A stretch of DNA of 64,000 bases, from NCBI GenBank assembly GCA_027886175.1, contig JAJNNQ010000137.1, positions 2,298,001 through 2,362,000 of the forward strand. Reading direction: 5' to 3'. Position 1 is the stretch's first letter; each line of letters opens with the position of its first letter. This stretch comes from Phylloscopus collybita (taxonomy: Eukaryota; Chordata; Aves; Passeriformes; Phylloscopidae). The notes beneath the pieces are model-generated. The model did not search any database, had not been told where the DNA came from, and saw only the letters and a program-made list of their open reading frames with translations. This document shows positions 58,601 through 64,000 of this stretch, piece after piece. Position numbers and translations under genes: made by a program.

Positions 58601-59040
58601 TTATATTCATTTCAGCAGCACAGGCTCCCTAAAGTGATGATCTCTGTTTTGCCAACAAAGAGGAAGACGTCAATAGACATTTGGGTCAGGAGCTCTCCTC
58701 TGACACAAAGGAAGTTCTGCTGGAAAAGTTAATCTTTTTCTCAGTTCTTTGGAAGGCAAAAGCAGCATGTTTTGACTTGCATTGTGATTGATATTTTTTT
58801 ACTCATTAGTTCCTAATCTCTTTGTTAAGTGCTGGGATTCTTCTGTGGTAACTCTTGCAGAAATCAATGGCTCGTGCTTTGGGTGATGGTGTGGTTCTCT
58901 CTTGCTTTTAAGTTTGTGGCCTGAGAGCATCTCCCCCTGGTAATGACTGGAAGATAACTTTAGTTTTAGGGATCCCTTAGAAATGAAACAGCAACTGGAA
59001 TGTACAGGAATTTGCAGGAAGACATTGAAAGGCATCAGCA
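55665..59040. other. Long unassigned stretch
   Basis: No named repeat or exon. Several stretches (for example 56280-56960) are AT-rich and repeat-free. The largest frames have about 100 codons and no domain. Confidence 0.4.
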
Positions 59041-59554
59041 GAGGTGTTAACTTTGAAACACATAATCACAGGATGATTATATGCAGGTTCTTTTATTGAA
59101 GAGCTCTGGGAATCAGGGGTACAGACCCAAATCTGACTCCAACATTCGAGATGAACATGTTTTATACCCTTTCTGTTGTATAACTATATATTAATTGTTA
59201 AACCCATACTGTTCCATTGTATACATTGATCCTATCCAAGCATGAACTCCTGTAGTTTTCAGGCCCCCCAAACATTGTTTCTCATGATTCTTATTACGAT
59301 TAAACAATAATCATATTCAATTACCAAAAATTACTCCATTTAACAATCACATCATTTATCATATGACGACCATGCAGGTACAGTTGTACATGATCTAGTA
59401 CAAACAGAGCTAAATATTTGCTCCTGAGGCCTAGTTCCCTTTCCCAGGCCTCTCCAAGCTTAACCTTTCTTTCCACCCCACCCTGAATCTATTCCCATGA
59501 TTTAAAAACATTTTATCCCTATGCTACTAAAATTTAACCCTATACTATCAGAGG
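59041..59554 (-). mobile_element. Solo LTR, group F, with 4-bp TSD
   Basis: The LTR spans 59045-59550 (506 bp), with plus-strand ends TGTTAAC and ACTATCA. It is flanked by identical 'gagg' at 59041-59044 and 59551-59554; the sameness extends two bases further as 'ca'. A polyadenylation signal on the minus strand (TTTATT at 59092-59097) lies about 50 bases from its 3' end, so it is in minus orientation. It is AT-rich with no gene. A 4-bp duplication fits class I. There is no relative in the window. Confidence 0.75.
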
Positions 59555-60518
59555 CAGCTCTTTAACTGGCACGGGAGGAAGGCTCATGGCCCACAATGGT
59601 TAAAAGTTCTTCTCTCCATTCTGAATCAGGAGAAATGGAGTAATGGAGAAATGGAGACTGGGAATCTTCTTCTATTCCCTTAAGATCTTGTGTGAAATAT
59701 TTTACCCCCATCAAATCCAGTGACCACATTTCTCCCAAGTAGCCTGAAGGAATACATTTCACCTCTTCTTCCAGTGCTCCCTGCTGGTGTTACCTTTTAT
59801 CTTAACAGCTGGGAAACAAAGAAGTATTTCTGGTTTATTAGCAAAAGCCTGACCTCAATACTCATTTGAGCACAGAGCAATGAATCCTCACTCACAGAAC
59901 CCTTCAGAAAGCAGCCCCTGTGATACCGTGGCTGGGACAGAGGCAGAGAGAACAGGCAGCATCCTCATTTCCCTGGGAAAAGTGCCACCTACAGATACTT
60001 CCTATCATCACTGCTGAAAACCAGGCCACGGCATTTATGCTATTGCCAGTGGTTAGCTAAAGCTGCAAACTCCTCAGCAAGGCTCCCACTTTTAAGGCCA
60101 GCTGCTGTGAAGATGACTCTGCCTTCCAGTAGAAGCATTAAGGAGAGTGTTCCCAGACAGGGCCTGCAAAGCTCATCTGCCCGTGTTTGGTTCCCAGCCC
60201 ATCCCTCACCAGAACTCTCAGCTCAGTGTGAAAAAGTCAATGATCCCACACATTTAGGTGGCTGAGTGTTATGCAATTGCCTGGGTAGCATTAAAGAGAC
60301 TCAGTGACCTGGGAATGGGATTGATGGTGGCAATGTGCCCTGGGCACAAGCCCATACCTGCTTCCCACACTCTGGGAGTCTAAAGTTAATGAGACTGAGC
60401 TGCTCCTCTACCCAAAAAAATAAGAAAGCCAAAGGTTTAAAGTTATATCCTGGGCTTTCCATGCGTCCCTGCACTCCAAGCCAACTTCTCTATCTTCCCC
60501 ATCTCTGATCCTGACTGA
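59555..60518. other. Unassigned stretch
   Basis: No gene or named repeat recognised. Confidence 0.5.
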
Positions 60519-60700
60519 GAATCACGGAATTACTGAATATTTTAGGTTGAAAGGGACTTTAAAACCCATCCAACCCCATCCCCTGCCATGGGCAGGGACA
60601 CTTTCTACTATTTCAGGCTGCTCCAAGCCTTGTCTAGCCTGGCCTTGGACACTTCCAGGGATGGACCATCCACAGCCTCTCTGGGAAGCAACTTCCTCAG
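60519..60700 (-). mobile_element. CR1 LINE 3'-end fragment
   Basis: From the terminus on the minus strand ('cagtaattccgtgattctc') through 'ccatggcaggggatggggtt' and 'ggcttggagcagcctgaaat' to 'gcttcccagagaggctgtgg' near 60671-60690. Confidence 0.92.
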
Positions 60701-63700
60701 GCAAAGGATTGCATTGGGCATGCCAGCAAAGGGTTTGAAGCTGTTGTTGCCTCTTGGAAAGAAAAGATTTCAAGGATATTCTGCAGCAGTCTGACAGAGC
60801 ACTGCAGGGACGACTCGCTCGCAAGCTGCAGAGTGCTGGTGATCTATATTTCATGCTTCTGATACTCTCTTCTAACAACTGACACACTCACTCTCTGACT
60901 CCCACAAATAATTGTTTCGGTTTGGATTTGGCCATTTTCTCCCCCTCTAGCTTACAACAGCAGCTCTAGAATCGTGTCAAATTCACAGAGATCTGTAAAT
61001 TATGAATTACAGGGTGGTAACAGTGCACATGTCCATCAGTGCCAGCGGGCTCCCTCTTTTCTTTTACTTTTTCCCTTAACTTTTCTCAGAGATTCTTTGC
61101 CACCTTTGCAGACACATTGACAGGAGTTTGGAAAATAGGAGGATGAAGGTCTTACCCAGTGGAAAGTTGGTCCCTCCAGATGATGTTGGGAAGGTTTGGT
61201 GAATTCAGACAACTTGTTGGAGTTTATGCTGAGTTAATGTTTCCCATTACAGACCAGGAAGGAGGTGACAGAGTATTTATCAGAGTATTACCCACACTGA
61301 TGATAAGAATGTAATTACCAGAAGAAAAGTTCAGATATCTTTCCATTGTTTTCAGTGTTGACAGTGGGGAAACATTTGATCTTAAAAAACACTTCAAGCA
61401 ATTTTAGCATTCTGTTTGTTTACTTTAGCTTTTCTTCATGTTCTTTCTCCTATTTAATATTTTGCAACACTTAAAATTCTTAAACATCTCCATTTTTGCA
61501 GAAGTTCTCAATTAGCAAACTTCAATTTCACTTTTTTGTTTGTTTGGCTGGATTTTTATATTTAACTGTTTCCAACCCCAGAAACAGTTTGAGGGAAGAC
61601 TTGGAAAGGAAAAACCTAAAGCAATAATTTTTTTTAAAGGGTGTGGAAAGTTGAGACAACATTACTCCTTGTGCTGAGCAGGAAACAGAAGATTGAGGAA
61701 GGAAAAAACAGTCCTTATTACAAAGCTGAAATAATTTTGAAAAGTGAAAGCTTTCTGTAATAGGCTTCAGAAGTCTTTGATTTGAAAGGTCATTTTTGTT
61801 TTACCAAAAAACAGTGGAAAATAAAGCTGTTAATGGGCTAGACAGACAGAGTTGGTGTGGACTTTATACATACAGTGTCATGCAGATTTTGCTGAGGCAA
61901 ATAATTCTCTGCCTTTGGGAAAACCAGACTTTCCAATATAAGACAGGAAAAAAAAAATGCAATCTCAATGAGCCAAACTCTCCTGTTGGGTTTCCTTACT
62001 GATTTATTTTGCAATGAGCTGACTTCTGGCTCCTGTATTTTATCAGGCAAAACAATAGGGTGGCACCACTTTTCCTGTGGTGAAAAAATCCCAGATTATA
62101 GCTGAGAAATATGATGGCATCTCACTTTAGCCAGTGATGTCTGATCCCTGTGGAAACTCAGCCTCTCTTCCTAAAGAGCAGCCTCAGAAAGTCAAAGAAG
62201 ATACAGCCAAGAGACCAATCTATGGCTGCAAAATCTTTTCTTCTGGGTCTGAGAGCCCCAGAAGGCAAAATAAAGAAAGCATTCTCATTCTCCATTCTGC
62301 AGTATCTCTGAAAATCAGACCCCATGGGCAGCACACACGCCTCCAGGCCTGGTCCTAATTTCCCAGACAGGGCAGTGCTGGAGCTTCAGAGGGGCCAAGG
62401 AAATGCCCAGTGCCTTAATGTGAGGTACTTGGCTTTGAGGCTGTTGCCTTTCATCTCTCTTGGAAGACAACCAACGTTCCTAAACTCCCCTAAACCCATG
62501 TTTCCAAACCCCCATAAAGGAAGGGAGTGGAAAAGAGGCTGGGCAGCCTTAAATCTCTGAATTCTTACAGAAGAATTCCTCTGTTCTCTCTGCATCTTCC
62601 TTTCAAAGAGCTGTGAAACACCCTGGCTGAATTTAACCAAATATCACAAAGCATCTTACAGGTTTTAAGGCAAACGGGGAGTGGAGAGACTGATAAAGAA
62701 ATGTTTGGTTCACCCCAAATGCAGTCACGAGGTCCTTCTGGAAACCAAACCCCTGTTCTGCTGTCATGGGACTGCTTGTTTTTGACGAGAGAAGTGTGAT
62801 TCATCCACAGGGTACTGCTCACACTTTTGTCTTGGGCTGAATGCCCACCCCTCCTCCCACCTCACTTTTATTTTGCAAGCTCTTCCCTTCACTCTTAAGT
62901 ACCCTGGTAGATTTATGGGTGAATATTATTGCAATACACTGCTGCTTCTTATCTATTCATCATCCCTTTTTCTGAGACTTATCTGGGGATTTAAAGTCTC
63001 CTTGATTGTAATGATCTTCAGGAATTAAGGGTATAAAGGAGATCCTGAAGTCCCGTATGCCTTCCAGGCATTTTTGTATCGCAAACTAAAAAGGGAGTAA
63101 ACATCAATTATGCTGAAGAAAAATGTATCATTAACTCTTCAAACGGCCAACCAGGAGCTGTTTATGTGGAGTAAAGATTTATAATAATAATTAATATAAT
63201 TTGTAATACTGGGAGCTTGCAGGAAATGTTGGTGGTGTGTGACTCGGATAATGAAGGGTCAGTTGGAACTTTTGTGGAAGGGACAAGAAGGAGTTTGGCC
63301 ACACAACTCTGGGAGGCAAAAATGCACAGCCATGACTTCTGGTTGACCTTTCACATGCCAATTTTCATGACTGGAGTTCTGCATGTCCCCCTGCCATATC
63401 CCTGATTTCTGGATTTCAGACCACAGCTTCCACCACCATCATCATCATCCAAGCATTGGGCTGGGAGATGAAGAGCATCACGTCCTGTACTCACCGTCCT
63501 GATAGAAAGGAAAAGGATCTGCTTGTTCAGGTTTGAGAACCCTGAGTGATTCCTGCCCTTCCAGGTCCTGCAGCCCCTAATTTAGACCCACAAAGGTTCC
63601 CCTTGCCCCACACATTTGACAGGATCTCAGCATCCAAGACAACCAAACAACATCATCATTTTTCCTTCTTCATTCCAGCACAGATGTTCTGCCTCTGTGT

Positions 63701-64000
63701 GCAGAACAAGGGCACATCTGGGATGCACTTGTGGGAAAAGAAACGAGCAGACCCACAGCTCTGGAGCTGGTTGTGGAGACAAGGGTAGAAGGGCCTTGTG
63801 TCCTGATTAAATCAGTGGGGAAGCTCCATCTGAGCAAAGCCTAAGCTGGAATGGAAATAGCAAACATCTGGTTATAACTTCTTTTAGTTATATCCCTGCT
63901 CCTTTCTTTCCCCTAGGGGAAAAAAAACCAAACAAATAATAACAGAACCAAACCAACCAATAACCTCAAGTTTAACACAAGGAGATAGAGAGTTCATAAT
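60701..64000. other. Unassigned AT-rich stretch to the window end
   Basis: No exon or named transposon. An ATAATAAT-like patch at about 63180-63200 and A-rich or CAAAC-like DNA at the far end (about 63915-63960) are simple sequence. The repeat-free part at 63000-63200 could be conserved non-coding DNA. Confidence 0.4.

Overview
This window looks like non-coding bird DNA, most likely from a songbird or close relative. The main evidence is about two dozen fragments of the CR1 LINE in both orientations, nearly all of them the 5'-truncated 3' end typical of bird genomes. There are also solo long terminal repeats (LTRs) of endogenous retroviruses, abundant A/T homopolymers and microsatellites, and low CpG content except in two patches. 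I found no convincing protein-coding exon, tRNA, rRNA or CRISPR array, and nothing prokaryotic. Open frames of up to 250 codons occur, but they lie in repeats or in sequence with no recognisable domain. The window is best read as a gene desert or the inside of a very large intron.

Layout. 0-10 kb: CR1 pieces and three LTRs (2.3, 6.8 and 8.8 kb), with a 36-nt T run and, just past 10 kb, a (GTTTT)11 repeat. 11-12 kb: two head-to-tail CR1 fragments. 12-15 kb: mostly unassigned, then an eroded CR1 reverse-transcriptase fragment. 15-21.5 kb: two solo LTRs of one family in opposite orientation, each with a 5-bp target-site duplication (TSD). 22.5-23.4 kb: a solo LTR inserted inside a CR1 element. 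23.4-50 kb: scattered CR1 fragments, A-rich tracts, a CpG-rich patch at 26.6 kb, a 42.8 kb LTR, 33 perfect copies of AGGAG at 46.8 kb, and a solo LTR at 49.4 kb with a perfect 6-bp TSD. 51-51.8 kb: the most CpG-rich stretch I counted. 52-64 kb: mostly unique AT-rich DNA with an LTR at 55.2 kb (same family as 8.8 kb) and a minus-strand LTR at 59.0 kb.

No genes act together here. What can be read is insertion history. At least six LTR groups are present, with TSDs of 4, 5 or 6 bp. All are reduced to solo LTRs by LTR-LTR recombination, with no gag, pol or env remnant seen. CR1 copies of different ages provided targets for later insertions. I found no sign of a previously undescribed biological system. 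The items most worth checking are the nested insertion, the inverted and direct LTR pairs, the purine tract and the two CpG patches. Repeat calls rest on my recollection of CR1 and LTR structure and on comparing copies within the window; no database was searched.
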